A stretch of 64,000 nucleotides of DNA from positions 806,001-870,000 of the forward strand of contig JBCAML010000011.1 of NCBI GenBank assembly GCA_038503075.1. Direction: 5' to 3'. Both the position numbers and the translations under genes were made by a program. This document shows positions 23,409 to 36,119 of this stretch, piece after piece. This DNA comes from Gyromitra esculenta. Lineage: Eukaryota > Ascomycota > Pezizomycetes > Pezizales > Discinaceae. The notes below the pieces were generated by a model that ran no database searches, was not told the DNA's origin, and saw only the letters and a program-made list of their open reading frames with translations. The first letter of the stretch is position 1. Every line of letters begins with the position of its first letter.

Positions 23409-25123
23409 TCTACCCAAAACAACCATTCCTAGCACGGCAAAAAAGGGACCTGCTCAATGGGGGGACGAGTTCGATGACGACTAAACGACAACGGGTGGCC
23501 ATGGAGGATAATAAGGGAAAGAGGAGAAACTAGCTTCGCCCCCCTCCCTTCCCTGTGGATGGAGGGAGCGGTTGGCTGGAAAGAAAACGAAGCTACAATT
23601 GCAATCTATCCGCTACACACTATCCACCGGCATTACAAACCACCGCAAAACTACAACAAACCACAACGACATTCTTTTTTCCAAAAAAACCCTACCACTT
23701 GGGTTCCATCTTGACTACATCTTTTCGTTTCTTACGCTCCTTCACGATTTTTTTTCCAACACCACTTTATTCTCTTTGTCTTTTTGGTTTGGTCTGGCTT
23801 TTTCTTTTTTTTTGGTTGGGGGTTCCCTGGATTTGATACCACTGTTTTTTCTTCTTTCTTCTTTCTATTCGATCTGTAGAATATGCTATTGTTTTTTGTT
23901 GCGATTTATCTCTTTTTATTGCCCCCGTTTTTATTACTATTATGATGTACCCTCCCCTCCCTCCTTGGGACTCTCGGAGAAAAGGAAGACTTGAATCATA
24001 CCAACCTCGACAAGGAAATACGGTACCGTTTTTATTATCCCCTACATTAAGACTATTAGCTGGGTTTTAGCTTGTACAGTATGTTTGATATTAGGGGGTA
24101 GGAGAGTTGGCTACGCTGGGTCTTCTCGGGTTTTTTCTCTCTCGTGTTAAGGGGGGGAGGGTTAGTGGTGACTGGGCGGAGTGGAGTGGATGATACGATA
24201 GTGAGAAGAAGAAACCTTGTGGCTTTAGGTATTAAAAAAAATTATTACCAGTTTTAGGTTTTTCGGAGTCGTTAGAGAGGTTTAATCGTTTGTATACCAA
24301 CTAATAAGTCAATACCTATCTCGTACCTCACACACCACCAATACTCTAGTCTCACTCTGAACCACTTCTCTTCTTCTTGGCATGAACTCTTGTTCCTGGT
24401 GGCGAGATGGGCGATAGGATGGGTTTTACTTTTGTCGTGTATCGTGGTACGGCCCACGCACGTGGGATTTGAGCCGCATGAGTGACATCAAGGCGCAGCA
24501 CGTTTACGTCGTTGCTGGGTCTTTGAGGGTATCATCATCGCCAATGTGATGGTTTTTTTTTTTTGCTAAAATAGGTAGAGTAGAGTACATGTAACTTTAA
24601 GTTTTCTCACCCAGTGTCTTCTTCGTTCCGGGAGTCGGTTGCCCCCTCCTCTTCCTACCGGGGGCCGTTGGGCCTTGTATACAGTACATACATATTGGTT
24701 TAAAAAAAAAGGGGGGGGGGAGGAATCGCTGTTTGAGGGGAGTTCAGTACATGTAGTTAGAGTAGTCCGCGCGCCGAAAATAAAAACTCCAAGCTACTTA
24801 CTCTACACGTATCTGTCATTCGGATCAATGATTAAGTATAGCGACAACCAACCAACCAACCCATAATTGTAAAGGTCTCTAATACCTATCGTGGATTATC
24901 CCTTTTTCTTTCTTTCTGGGAATAAGCCTGGGGTTTAAATATTTAGAGTAGATGGTTTAAACTTATGTAATTGCGGAGAGAGAGACGGTTTATAAATATA
25001 GTCCTGCATGTAGTTAGTGGTCTCATTTTATTACATGTACCTATTGTGCAGAGACGGTATTTTAGATAGGCTCGGTAGAATCCTTCTCATGTGGTTCGGC
25101 TCCACCAATTCTCTTGGTGTCAA
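23409..25123. other. intergenic, AT-rich, no gene recognised
   Basis: This is the 3' flank of the microprotein gene with many poly-T and poly-C runs, including a G9 tract at about 24711. Open frames here are low-complexity Phe/Leu/Ser and not convincing. Confidence 0.5.
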
Positions 25124-25132
25124 TTAAGACTA

Positions 25133-25637
25133 CGGTAAACATGCAGAATAGCACAGATTTTGGGTAGTATGATGTAGAATAACACATAATTCAAAATGAC
25201 ACACCTTGGCTAGTCCAGCGCTTCAACTTAAAGTTTCCTCTCAGCTCCCCTACTCTACAACCTTTTGTAACTCTCAAACCATTGATGCTGTCCAACCGCC
25301 CATCACAGTGGTCATCTAAAAAAGTGCCTACCCCCTCAACTTCAAAAACTTTGTGGTTGGCCCCATACTGCTAGGGAGTGAGCTAGGGGAAAGGGAAAGG
25401 ACTTGCAGATCTCCAGTCCAGATTTCTCTGCCAGTGAACATGCTCTACCACATTGCAGTCAGTGTACTCTAAACAACCAAAACATAAAAAAATACCTGTC
25501 GCTCACCTCCTGTACCATTGCTTGCAGTATAGTTAGATTCAGATTAAAAAAACTTGCTTGCCAAGGTGTGTCATTTTGAATTGTGTGTCATTCTGCATCA
25601 TATTACTCGAAATCTGTGTTATTCTGCATGTTTACCG
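25133..25637. mobile_element. 505-bp non-autonomous DNA transposon with 9-bp target duplication (Mutator-like MITE)
   Basis: The ends are inverted repeats of about 85 bp beginning CGGTAAACATGCAGAATA and ending in its complement; the left (25133-25218) and right (25552-25637) arms differ by about eight substitutions, mostly transitions. The direct repeat TTAAGACTA flanks it exactly on both sides (25124-25132 and 25638-25646), the target-site duplication. A 9-bp duplication with long inverted repeats is typical of Mutator-like elements. The arms contain repeated AGAATNACACA units. There is no coding capacity, so it needs a transposase from elsewhere. Confidence 0.85.
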
Positions 25638-25646
25638 TTAAGACTA

Positions 25647-26088
25647 AGGCTACGTGTTTTCCTAAGACTTAGTAGGAGATGCAGAGCAGCCAATACCTGT
25701 ATATAGTTACACTAACCTACTAACGACGTTAGTCAGGAAACTATATATTCTGTTCTCTTGCGGTTTCAGAGGCGCTTCAAACAGAAATAAGATGTTATTG
25801 ATCGTACAAGGTAAAAGCGAACTGGAAAATGATCGCTATACGGACTAAGGAAGAAGAAAGAAAGAAAAGAACACATCTCGATCGCTCTTTAGCTCCAATC
25901 CTACATACACCAAACGCCTATCATAGTCATAAATCAAAAAAGAAAGCAATGCAACACATACGGCGATGTTCCCTGCTGTAAAGAAAAAGGGAGAAAATAA
26001 GAGCAACAGAGATTGTCGACCGGCCAAAACCATGCTTTGGAACCTACACTAATAAAATAAAAAGTAATAAAAATGAATATAATCACTA
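25647..26088. other. intergenic between the 505-bp element and VAC14
   Basis: AT-rich; it holds the 3' flank of VAC14, which ends at 26089 on the minus strand. Nothing else is recognised. Confidence 0.5.
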
Positions 26089-29000
26089 TTATTTCCTAAC
26101 CCTTCTCCCAGGTGCCAACCTTCCAATACCGCCTAACCCACCTCTCACTGGTGTCTTCCCCGCATTCGTCCCTGCAGCCATCGTCGATGTTCCAGCTGGC
26201 GTACTCGTGCGGCTTGGGCTTAATATCGAGTTTGTTGCACCACCGCTACCGCCATTGCCACCCATAGTACCGTTACTTACTATTTGGGTTGTTGATGTGC
26301 GGATGCTGTATTGTGCCTGTGCTGCGCGACGGGCGCGTTCCTGAACCGCTTTGAATTTATCGAGAAGCTCAATCCATTTGATGTCTTCGGATTTACCCTT
26401 CAGGCGGGTGGGGCGCTCGTAGGTTGTGGAGGTTGTGCTGTGGTGGGGTCAGTATATATGGGTTTCTAACTTAAAATTATGGAAGACATACGCTCGGGGC
26501 GCAACGTGTAGATATCCAATCGCGCTCACGCTATTCAAACGATTTTTCAAGGCTGCGAATGCCGAGCTCTGCGGCAGCAACATGAGGAGCCCGTACAAGC
26601 ACTTATATAAATACGGATGTTTCTCTGGCTCCAGTAGCTGTAAACGCAGATACGTAAACACCGGCGACTCTAGCAGCTGCACTAGCTTATCGACTTGGAT
26701 AAGTAGATTAACTGTGATTTCAAGCTCCGCACTACACAATCATGAATTAGCACTCGATTTTGTGGGAATAGAAGTTGGTGCTTACAAGATCTGTAACAGG
26801 TTACTCGCTTGCTCATATGCTTGCGCTAGTAGACAAAGACTAAATGTCGCGACGGCGTTATGACACCAACTCCTGAATAAGCTCACAAAGAATGTCTGTC
26901 CGTCCTTCGTATCGAGACTTCTCAACCGCTTCCTCAGATCTGCAAGTTCTGGTGCTGTCATCAGATTGTTATTTAGATTCTGGACCATGATGCTCGCGAA
27001 TTCGACATCCTCATCTTTCTCGAGAATATCAGCGAGAGTGCGGTAAATTCGTTCAGGATTTAAGTTCACGCATAGGTGGCGGATGATCAAGTTCCCGCGG
27101 GTCTCGAGGAGGCGACGATCTGTGCTGAAGAGGGAGAGAAGGGAAACCATGAAAGAAGTAAAGTAGTCGTCTTCGCTGTTGTGAGATATCTGAGAGAGGA
27201 GCTGAAGGTCGCGGGTTACGACTTGCTCAGAGGGGTCAGAAAGGGTTTTGAGGAGGGCGGGGAAAGTGCCGTCATTAATTGCAAGCATCTAAAAGGCGAT
27301 TAAATCAACATCGAGTCACGATATATGACGTAAATTCGGGAGTTACAAACCTTGCGGGGTGCTTTCTTGTGCAGCATTATCAGCCATTCTAGCGCAACAA
27401 CTCTCGTCTGTTCATGTTCATTCAAAAACTGCAGAGTTAACGCATTCACAGTCGCGGAGTAATCCAGATCCGCCGGTTTCGGTGGCGTTGGACTTGGTGG
27501 AGGAACAGGCGTCGGCGGTGCAGGCGGAATACTCGATGGTGTCCGTCTACCCATTGAATCCGACTCTTTACCTAGACTCTGCCTCGCTTGTGAATCCCTC
27601 CTATCACTTGTTCTCTCGGGCCTCTCCCTATCACCCATACCCGTGCTCTCTCTTGTCGGCTGCCTACTCATCGGCGGGCTGCCTGTATCGTCACTCAAGC
27701 TCACAATCAAGCCTAAAAGGCTTGTATTCACTTTAACTGCCGCCTGACGTACCACCTCCACCTCATGCGCAATCGCCGGCAATACATGGCTAAGCAAGCG
27801 CGGCACGAACGGGAGCAGGTCCTCGGGACATATTTCAAAGAAATTGTCGACCCAGCGCAGAGCAGTAAGCTGGATCTCCTCCTCTGTTTTGACGAATGAG
27901 CCATGTGGCCGCAACACCGCGCCATCAAAGGAGAAGAACCCACCTGAGGAATCCAGAAATGGAATGAGGATCTCAAGGATCCGTGAATGGTCGACGGGCA
28001 CGTCTTGCCCAGGGATCCATGAGCCATCTGCTGAGATGTTCCGATCAATGTTGTCACGGTCCCCAAGGGTTGTGGAGTCGAGTGTATCTTCGAGCGAAAA
28101 CTTCTCACGGAGCAACAGTCCCTCTTCGGTATTGTCGACCGAGCCAGAGTCGGAACGGGTGCGGGAGCGAGGGCGTGCTTTGCGGGATTCCTCAATGCCA
28201 CGGTTTACACGTGCAATGCGTTTAATCTCGGCGAGGAACCCCTCAAGGGCCTGTTGGGTTGCGACGTGGACATCTTGATTGGGGTCCGAGAGAAACTTGA
28301 AGAGACCACCGAGGAATGTTGGGAGGTGTGTGACGAGCTCTAAGTCCGGGATCGAGTCGAGGAGTGTTATCCAGCTCACTAGGAAGATGCGGGTGAAAGG
28401 GTTGATCACGTGTATCCTCTCCGTCAAGAGGGGTATAAACCTTGGTAGACTAAACGCCGTAGGAAAGGCAGCGTCAGACGCGTATGTGGGCGAGTTAGCG
28501 TCCGATTGCAGATCCGTGATAGACTGCTCGGGAGACTGCAGCACGGATACGTAGGTTGCGGCTGATTCGGCGACAATATCTTTCACCAAGCGGTCGAGAA
28601 GCTCTGCGCCGTTCTTAACGGAGAGTTCAGAATCTGCAGCTAGCTGTGAGGGCGCCCGGCACTTCAGTACATTGATTTCGCAAGGGTCCTGGGGGAGCAC
28701 TCTGATGTTTACCTTGGACAGGGCATCGAATACGTCGTTGAAATATGGTAATATCTCTCCTTTGGCTACTTTAGCTATATTATACATACTCTCGCACGCA
28801 TAGTAGCGCACTCGTGCATCTTGGTCCGCAAAGCAAGCTAGTACTGGTGGGACAATGTCGTCGAGATATCTAGCCACCTCCTACAAACTGTTAGTCCCGC
28901 ACTACAATCCTGGAGGTTATATATGCCGAATGGGCAACAGCAAGTGAAACTATTAGCACTACCCCTATCCCTAGCAAACATCGCTACCCCCCAACCTCCC

Positions 29001-29371
29001 CACTTGGATAAAACGATAAGTAAAAAAACCAACTCACAGGACCCAACGCAATACTTGCAGCTGCAAGGCCAATTAGCCCACCGTTCCGGGCATGCGGTTG
29101 GTGTACGGCATATGCAAATTCATGACATAGCTGGTCGATGATGAGGCGGATCCGATCATGGTCTTCGTGCGCAACGCACTCCCGAACTACCTTCTCTAGT
29201 CTGTACGTAGAAAGAAACACGCCGGAAAAAAAAGACGGTGGGTCAAGTCAGCTGAGAGACTCTACTCACCCAAGGGAACTTTGGTGACAGGTTGTGGACT
29301 CACTCGAGGGCGCCGAGCTTCCTGCGGTCGTAGAGCTTATCGTTGAGACTGCGCTGGATTGCGTTATCCAT
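26089..29371 (-). CDS. VAC14: VAC14, scaffold of the PI(3,5)P2 Fab1/PIKfyve complex
   Basis: Vac14 is a HEAT-repeat scaffold that joins the lipid kinase Fab1 and phosphatase Fig4 on the vacuole membrane, controlling PI(3,5)P2. The start at 29371 gives [23 protein letters not shown]. After introns come [31 protein letters not shown] and [27 protein letters not shown], the conserved N-terminal HEAT block. A second conserved region has [22 protein letters not shown] Pro/Ser-rich linker follows, then the Vac14 C-terminal domain ([55 protein letters not shown]). The final exon ends Gly/Thr-rich with [10 protein letters not shown] before the stop at 26089-26091. I count roughly five introns; the first two boundaries are approximate. 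Length is around 900 residues, normal for filamentous fungi. Confidence 0.92.
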
Positions 29372-30523
29372 AAACGGCCGATTTCAGGGAGGGAGGGAGG
29401 AGGAGGGTTGGCTTTAATTCTGAGCTTTGTTGGTTTTTCTCCGTGAATGTGGTGGTGGACGTGGTGGTGGTGAGCTGTGAGTGAGGCGTTGAGGGTATAT
29501 GTGGTTAGCAAGGATCAGGAACGTGACCTTGCCGAAAGCTTGAATGAGGAAACAGGCTCGGCTCGGCTCACCTCAGGGCAGAACAGGAGCTCTGGGAGGT
29601 AGAGTAGAAGTGGATGGAGATACAGAAAGAGAATAGAAAGCGTATCTCTCCTGTTACCGGTATGAGATAGAGATGGATAGAGATAGACACAGGTACAGTC
29701 CAGGATTCCCTACAATACAGTATGTAGCCGATGGAGTACAGCAGACAGGCAAGGCAAGGGCGGGGCAAGAAGACGCAGGGTCGTTTTCGGCAGTGACGAA
29801 AAGGGAGGGGCAAACTGCCAGACAACAGCTAGCTATCGTGTGGACATAAAATAAAACCACCGATCGGACCCTGCCTGAGGACTCTCCAGCGACGACGTCA
29901 AGTCTTCTTTTCTTCTTTTCTTCTTGCGCGTGGCGTCCCGTACCCCAGTAACCAGGTCTACAGCCAGCTGATATTGGCTGCTTTGGGGGCTAGGTGTGCG
30001 ACCTTACGGTGAATGCGATAAGAGATGCTATGCTGCTACTGTCCGTCGTATGTGAGTATCTACATACGGTGTTGATTGCAGCTTTTATGATGTCTGTAAT
30101 TGGGGGAGTGCATTAAGTGTTTTTCCTTAATTCACGTACCGAAGTTTGCCCATGTGATCCAGTGTGTGTATCATCATTGAGCTTTTGGAGTGACACGCTT
30201 CACTGCGCGTCTGACAAATACCTTTGCTGAAATTGGTCCACCCCTCCTAACGTGATTCATCGTGAGGTTCACAATTCCAAGCTCTACAACGACGGGAATG
30301 CATCGGGAAATGCATCAGATTAATACATGGGAAATGGGACAGTAACAGACATAGGGAAATAAATCAAAAGTGCAAAATGATTCATTTCCATACACATTAC
30401 CCTATGAATGGATCAATTGATTCATTTCATACACAGCAATGGCAGTAAAAGAGGAGTAAATGGATCAAACGATGCATTACCGCACTTTTGATACTTTACA
30501 CTAAATTTTGGGGGAAGGAAACC
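29372..30523. other. intergenic, VAC14 promoter side; repeat-flanking DNA from about 30300
   Basis: The first 550 bp upstream of VAC14 have moderate GC and are presumably promoter. From about 30290 the sequence becomes a mosaic of short motifs such as GATGCATTT, GGAAATGCATC and AAAATGATTCATTT, which recur near 54.1 kb. No gene is seen. Confidence 0.5.
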
Positions 30524-30603
30524 ATATTACCATGGAGCTGGGACTAGGGATTGGACCCTTACTATTATATTATTCACATACTGCGTATACCACTAGGCTG
30601 TCG
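30524..30603 (-). repeat. tRNA-like (possible SINE-type) sequence
   Basis: On the minus strand the sequence reads CAGCCTAGTGGTATACGC, close to a pol III A box, and about 40 nt later GGGTCCAATCCC, close to a B box with a short T-arm-like stem. It does not fold into a convincing functional tRNA. Flanks on both sides share short motifs with the repeat at 54.1-54.5 kb, so a tRNA-derived repeat is inferred. Confidence 0.4.
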
Positions 30604-31304
30604 TTTTTTGTTATTTACTAAATTTAGGTCTACACTGAGAACAAAAAGTTGTAAATTGCACATTTCCAGATGCATTTACAAGTGACTTTCTCACCTACAC
30701 ATTCCCTGACACTTTTGCTTACACTACATGTATTGCACTTACTGTACCTTGCATGATCCATTTACTTACACATTTCCTTTTTGCAAATGTGTAAGATAAT
30801 GTGTATCATGATACATTTACCACAGACCTCCCTTGTTAATGAGTTAATTATTTCATTCACCCCTATTCGTTCTATGGGCAATGCTTCGATTGATTTATTT
30901 CTCGACCCTTGCAGAGAAGCTTTTGTATGAACACACTGAAGTTATGGTATATACATTCTACCACAACTAAAGCTATATGGAACTCTAGCTTTCTTTATAA
31001 TGCATTATATTGCGGTATTCACGACTACAACTCTTTAAATGGATAAAATATGCTATGCCTTAGTACCCTATATATAAGTTCATTACATGTATAGACAACA
31101 AATACCCTCGTTTCCAGTAAAAAAAAAAAAGTACCCATAATCATGAGAAAACCTCCCTTAGCCCCATTCTGCCACGCCGAGCAGAAAACAGGTTATATGC
31201 GTTACCATATTAATAGTACATTTAAAAAAAAAAAAAACCCAATCCAGAAAGAAGGTCATAAAAAGGAGCATAGAGAAACACCATCTCCCACAAAACACCC
31301 GATT
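30604..31304. other. AT-rich intergenic, right part of the repeat and transporter 3' flank
   Basis: It contains ACACATTTCC and GATCCATTTAC type motifs to about 30830, then AT-rich DNA with two A12-type runs near 31120 and 31225. No gene is seen. Confidence 0.5.
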
Positions 31305-32947
31305 CTAAACAATCTTCTTTAGCGACCACCCCCCAATAACCCCTCTCGCGATCAAGAACACCGTGCTCCCTGATATTAACATAACCCCCGCAAATATCTG
31401 CAACCCTAAAAAGTCGCCATTATACCTCGTCACCAGTGCCCCGCCGATCGGAACACCCGTCAGCGCCGCCAAACTGACACACGCAAACAACGCACCGTTC
31501 CGTACCCCAATCTCCCGGATCTCGCTGATCTGCGCCAAACACGCCGGCGCCAACGACACGAACGCGCCCGTCGTGAATCCATAGAAGCTAGCAAACAAGA
31601 TGGTAGGTACATTCCCAGTCGCCGGGAGCCACAGCGCGAGCGCGAGGATACCGCTTCCGTACGAGATCATGATCATGATGTTGTACCGACCGACTTTGTC
31701 GCCGATCCAGCCCGGTAAGATCCGGCCGATGATGCTCGTGGCGTTCAGGATTGAGACGAGGTAATTTGCGAGGGTGCTACTCATGCCGTTCCTTTTCGCA
31801 GAGACAACGATGTAGTTGAATGGCAGGAACATTCCGAAGAAGAATAGACATGCTGCGATAACGGTGAGTGTGAAGCCGGGTTCTTTAAAGTGCTTTGTGA
31901 ACTCGTGGAGTTTCCATTGCGACCACCCCTTGGGTGGGAGGCGGCTGCGTAGAGTTATGTTGGCGACTATCATCATTCCGAGGATCAAGAAGGCGGTGAT
32001 TCGCATGGCCCAGCCGTAGCCGACTTTCGGGATCAGGTGCTCGATCATGATGGGCATAATTACACCACCGAGGGAAGAGCCAGATGCCATGATTCCGAGA
32101 GCGAAGGCACGGCGCTTGAAGAACCAAGTTGAGACGTCGCCGAGAGCTGGGTAGAAGATCAGGGAAGCGCCAGTTGCGGAGACAATTCCCTGGGCGAGGA
32201 GAAACTGGTAGTATTTAGAGGAAATGGAAGTCATCATTAGACCAAAAACGTGTAGGAAAGTGCCGAGGAGGAGAATGTAGCGGGAGCCGTAAGCATCGTA
32301 GTATTTGCCAACTATGGGGCCAAAGAAGAACATGCCTGGAGGGTGTTAGTAGGTGAAGTTTTTTGTGAGGACTAGCTGGAGGATATACAGAAAGTTTCTA
32401 AACTTGAGATCCATGATACTTGACTGGGTGTATAATCTGACAGTTGATGCTTTGTGGAAGTTAGCCTCGAATATATGAATTAGTTATCTAGTCCGGTATC
32501 TAACTAACCGCTTGATAGTAGCCCTGGAATATTCCTATGCCTATTGTTCAAATACTAATTAGCCATTGAATCCTAAAAACACACACAAAAGCTTCAGGTG
32601 AATGAATAAAGAGAGGAGCCAAACTTACAGTTGATCCATCCAAAACTGCAAAACAAACATGCAAAACCACCCACTACTGCAGACCATGCTTTGATTCCTC
32701 CATCTGGGAATTGTGATGGATGATGTATCGAGACCTCTGTGTGCCTTGTTTCCAGCTTCTCCAGATCCTGTCTCCCGGCCTCTTGCTCTCGTGCTTCGCT
32801 CGCATCCCGGTCAGTCAGTGAGGAAATGCTTGAGCGTGCGCCACGGATGCTGTTCGCTACTGCTGCTTTTTCAATGTCGGTTGTGGACCTAGTGTTTGGT
32901 GTGGGATTAAGCGTTGAGCTCGACGGCGTTGTTTCGGGAACACCCAT
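31305..32947 (-). CDS. MFS transporter, monocarboxylate-porter type (MCH-like)
   Basis: A plasma-membrane transporter of the major facilitator superfamily, in the fungal MCT-like group that includes riboflavin and monocarboxylate carriers; the substrate cannot be read from sequence. The start at 32947 gives a hydrophilic Ser/Thr-rich tail of about 90 residues, then FPDGGIKAWSAVVGGFACLF, a hallmark entry to helix 1. Short exons carry GIFQGYYQ. The long last exon (from about 32333) runs from FFFGPIVGKYYDAYGSRYIL (the first-half loop motif) through helices such as ATGASLIFYPALGDVSTWF, GIMASGSSLGGVIMPIM and the second-half motif GRILPGWIGDKVGRYN. It ends GGWSLKKIV. The small exons between 32345 and 32640 are uncertain in exact boundaries, and I could not confirm a normal helix 2 entry there. 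Confidence 0.85.
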
Positions 32948-35889
32948 AGCTGCTGGGCGAAGAAATGAGCTTTGTTTAGCTCAGTAGTTGATCTTTTTTT
33001 TCTTTATTGACGATAGTCGTCGCCCCGGGAAAAAACTGGCTTCTTTGAATGTTGAGCTCAAAATTGCGTGTCTGGAAAAAACGAGGTGCGTTGGGGTCCT
33101 TTATATCAAAAACCCTCCTACCCACCGCCTCGCAGAAAGAAACCTGTCAGACGCAGATTCTTATTTTTCCCTCCCCTCCCGCGCAATAAGCAGGCATGTC
33201 CGTACTGTTTTTATTACTTTTTGATGGGATATGCATATTTCCCACGCCTTTCCAACCACACCCCCCTGTGCAATCAGGGTCCTCACAAAGGGAGGCTCGC
33301 ACTGATATTCTGCCGGTTGTCCGGCAATCCGGCATATCGTTTGCTTGGGTCATATTGTGTTAGGGTTACGCCTGGGGGGTGACTCGGAAAGGTGTGGAGA
33401 TATGAAAGCAGGGTGCTAACTCCGTTGCGGATATTGACCATAGAGCCGGGAAAGGCTTATCGTTGTAAATTAGCCAGAAATGGAGTAGAAATTCTGATTT
33501 TATATCTATTTACTTGGCTTTTAAAACCATGGGATGGGGGATCCTCGATTTCGAACGACCACTTGTATCGTCATGCGTGGGTGTGCGGGCTGTTCTAGGT
33601 AGATCTAAGCGGGCTCAGTTACTATATCTTTCTCTTCAAGATCTACAAAGCCGCAGGGAGGAAGGCGGCTGGGTGATGCATTGGGGACCCACTATTGCGG
33701 GGCACAGCAACGCGAATGTAAAGACCAAGCAATACCTAGTGCAGAGCTTATTTCAATGTACCAATGCAAAGGATATAGAATCCGGTTTGGGCACAAACAT
33801 CAATACGGCCGCATACCGCGCAATTGGAGCCATCGAGAAGACAGAGGCGGATCTGATAAGCACAGAAAGGGACAGTCTTGCACCCGCCGGCGATGGGCGT
33901 TGTTGCTAGTGCTTAGTCAAATCATGAAACATCACGATGGTGGCAGTCGGGACAAAAGAGAGCAAGCAGGCTGAGACCCCTCTCTCCGGGTCGCACAGCG
34001 AACCGTGTCCATGTCCAGCGACATGCGAATCCCAGCATCACTTTCCAATGCAATCTGGAGCCTGCAATTCGAAAGCCTGCGTTGCCATCAAGGTGCACGT
34101 CTTTTTTGTTTTATCTGCAACACTCAACTCTGCCCGATTACTTAACCGCGTACTGTCACCCAACCGCTGCGTGTATAATGTGGCTGTGGCACAGTGATGC
34201 AATCTGATAAGATAGCATCGCCTCGGCCGTGTGAAAGCCGGGACATCCGGGGTGTCGATAGCCATCAGAACCATGATTCAGAATCGCCGCCGGAGATTTT
34301 CTCAAACAACAACGGGTGGGGGCAGATTTCTCGGGCAAAAAAAGAAATCAAAGAAGACTCATTCTGTCGTACGGTAGATACCGAGCCTAGCTTGGCCTGC
34401 AGAAATCTTTCCGCAATCGCTTGTGTGGAATATTTGTTTGGTCAGGATCAACCGGGCGTGAAACCTCGAGAGTCTACTGGCCATGGGCTGGATCTGATAA
34501 TCATCCTATTTTACCCTCGCACTGCATGAGTAGCGTCAACGTTGAGAAAGTCCTAGAAACAGGGCCGATGAGCGTTATTAGGAATTCATGACCTTTTCTT
34601 AGTCTCTTATAATCTGCAAGGGTTAAGAAAACTTCCCATTGGCTCCCTAGACTTCATCTACTCGTTCACTGCTACAACTTGAGATTTTCCACCAGGCCCG
34701 TTTCATCACACCAGCTCTGACATATATAAGCGAGAAATTCTAGATCTGTATTGCGGTTTAGTAATGCTAGTGCTTATGTATCAGCGATCACGTGGTGAAA
34801 TCTGATAACAACATACGATTCACTATGTCTTAATTTTTGCCCCATCTTATTATCATCGAAAATGGCTACCATTGAATCGCGTCCTTCTTGGGATGCTTAC
34901 GTGTCTTCCCTATTGTCCTACATCAGTGCGGTACCGTGACTTCAAGCCCGAGAAGAACGCCTAAGTGAATGCACCTTTAAAATAGTCCCTTAATTTTAAG
35001 TATTGGTCGTCTAGTGATTGAAAATTGCTAGAGAAGCATCTACCAGGATATCCGCTAACACCCTTATCATAACTGAAAATTTAACTGTATTTGCATCAGG
35101 TTTACGGGGGAATGAAAGTCATTAAGAAAGACGGCATCGATATGCATCCTGCTCCTCTGCATTCACAAATTGGATGCTTATTATGCGGACATGCGTGATC
35201 TAGCCAAGAACTTCGCTTCATTAAAGCTGTCTCATTTTGCTAGTGGCCTCAGATACACGAGGGACCCTATCCCGGTCTCTGAATATGGGCCCAGCCGTCT
35301 TGTGGGTCCCTTTGAGTCTGAAAAGAGAGACTATCACCACCGGAGACCCAGAAGGTACAGTATATATATGTATACTTATGTGCGGTGCACAGGATAGCGA
35401 TTTGCTATTAATGACAGTGATGTAAGCTTAAACTCCAACAACATACTAAATCCAACCCACCGTACGGCAGCAAACGGACGGCGTGAGGCCTTGATCTCCG
35501 TGTAGGGATTTTACATTCGTTATTTATTCAACTGGCGTGGGACCCCACAAAGCCGGCTTCTAAAGGGGTTGAAGTCCGGAAAACACGTAAGTAAATGTGG
35601 GAACTGTCGCTAATCCAAGTTGATTATCTTTGCTAACAAGTTAGTACGATGTTTTATATTTCCTTACTATAAATCTAGGTGCTCTGAAATATCGTCTCCT
35701 GTAGTCCAGGGTTCGATATACTCTAGTTAATAACTGGGCGAGGTACGCTCTGGCATATGTTGCATTTCTTACCCCATATTCAACGATATTGAAGGTTATT
35801 TACAAACCCTAACCCCAGTAGTTGTATGGTTTAATCTCGCTTGTACGGCATCTTTAACCATTGCCACTTACAAGGTTAGGACTAAAGTA
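32948..35889. other. gene-poor stretch, no gene recognised
   Basis: The first 300 bp should include the transporter promoter. From 33400 to 34530 the base composition is fairly balanced with several 60-130 codon frames, none with recognisable domains. From 34550 onward it is AT-rich and featureless to my eye. Confidence 0.5.
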
Positions 35890-36119
35890 CGGACGCAGGG
35901 TAAGCCTGGCAACAGGTGGCGGTCCGAGTGAAAGATCTCAGTTTCTTCTTCCCTCCACAACTCCCTCAGAAGCCTGATAAACATGTCAAATGACTCAAGA
36001 ATTCTATGTGCTAAACACCAAATAATGTTAGCTGAAAAAATTATGGAATTCAAATTGAGCTCACGGAGAAAAGAACTGCACCACCGCCTGTCGCTAGACT
36101 TGCCCCCCTATCCCTATAG
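35890..36119. mobile_element. 230-bp TA-flanked MITE, copy A
   Basis: The ends are inverted repeats: GGTAAGCCTGGCAACAGG on the left against a complementary GCAAGTCTAGCGACAGG on the right. TA dinucleotides lie at both borders (35888-35889, 36120-36121). Its reverse complement aligns over the full length with copy B at 36565-36796 (shared inner words such as GGAGTTGTGG and GACATTTTT/GACATGTTT), so it belongs to a family. TA flanks suggest Tc1/mariner-type mobilisation. There is no coding capacity. Confidence 0.75.

Noticed and set aside
33514..34529. Frames of 60-130 codons in the 33.5-34.5 kb stretch
   Set aside because: No recognisable domain, no plausible splice extension and no codon pattern like the neighbouring genes.
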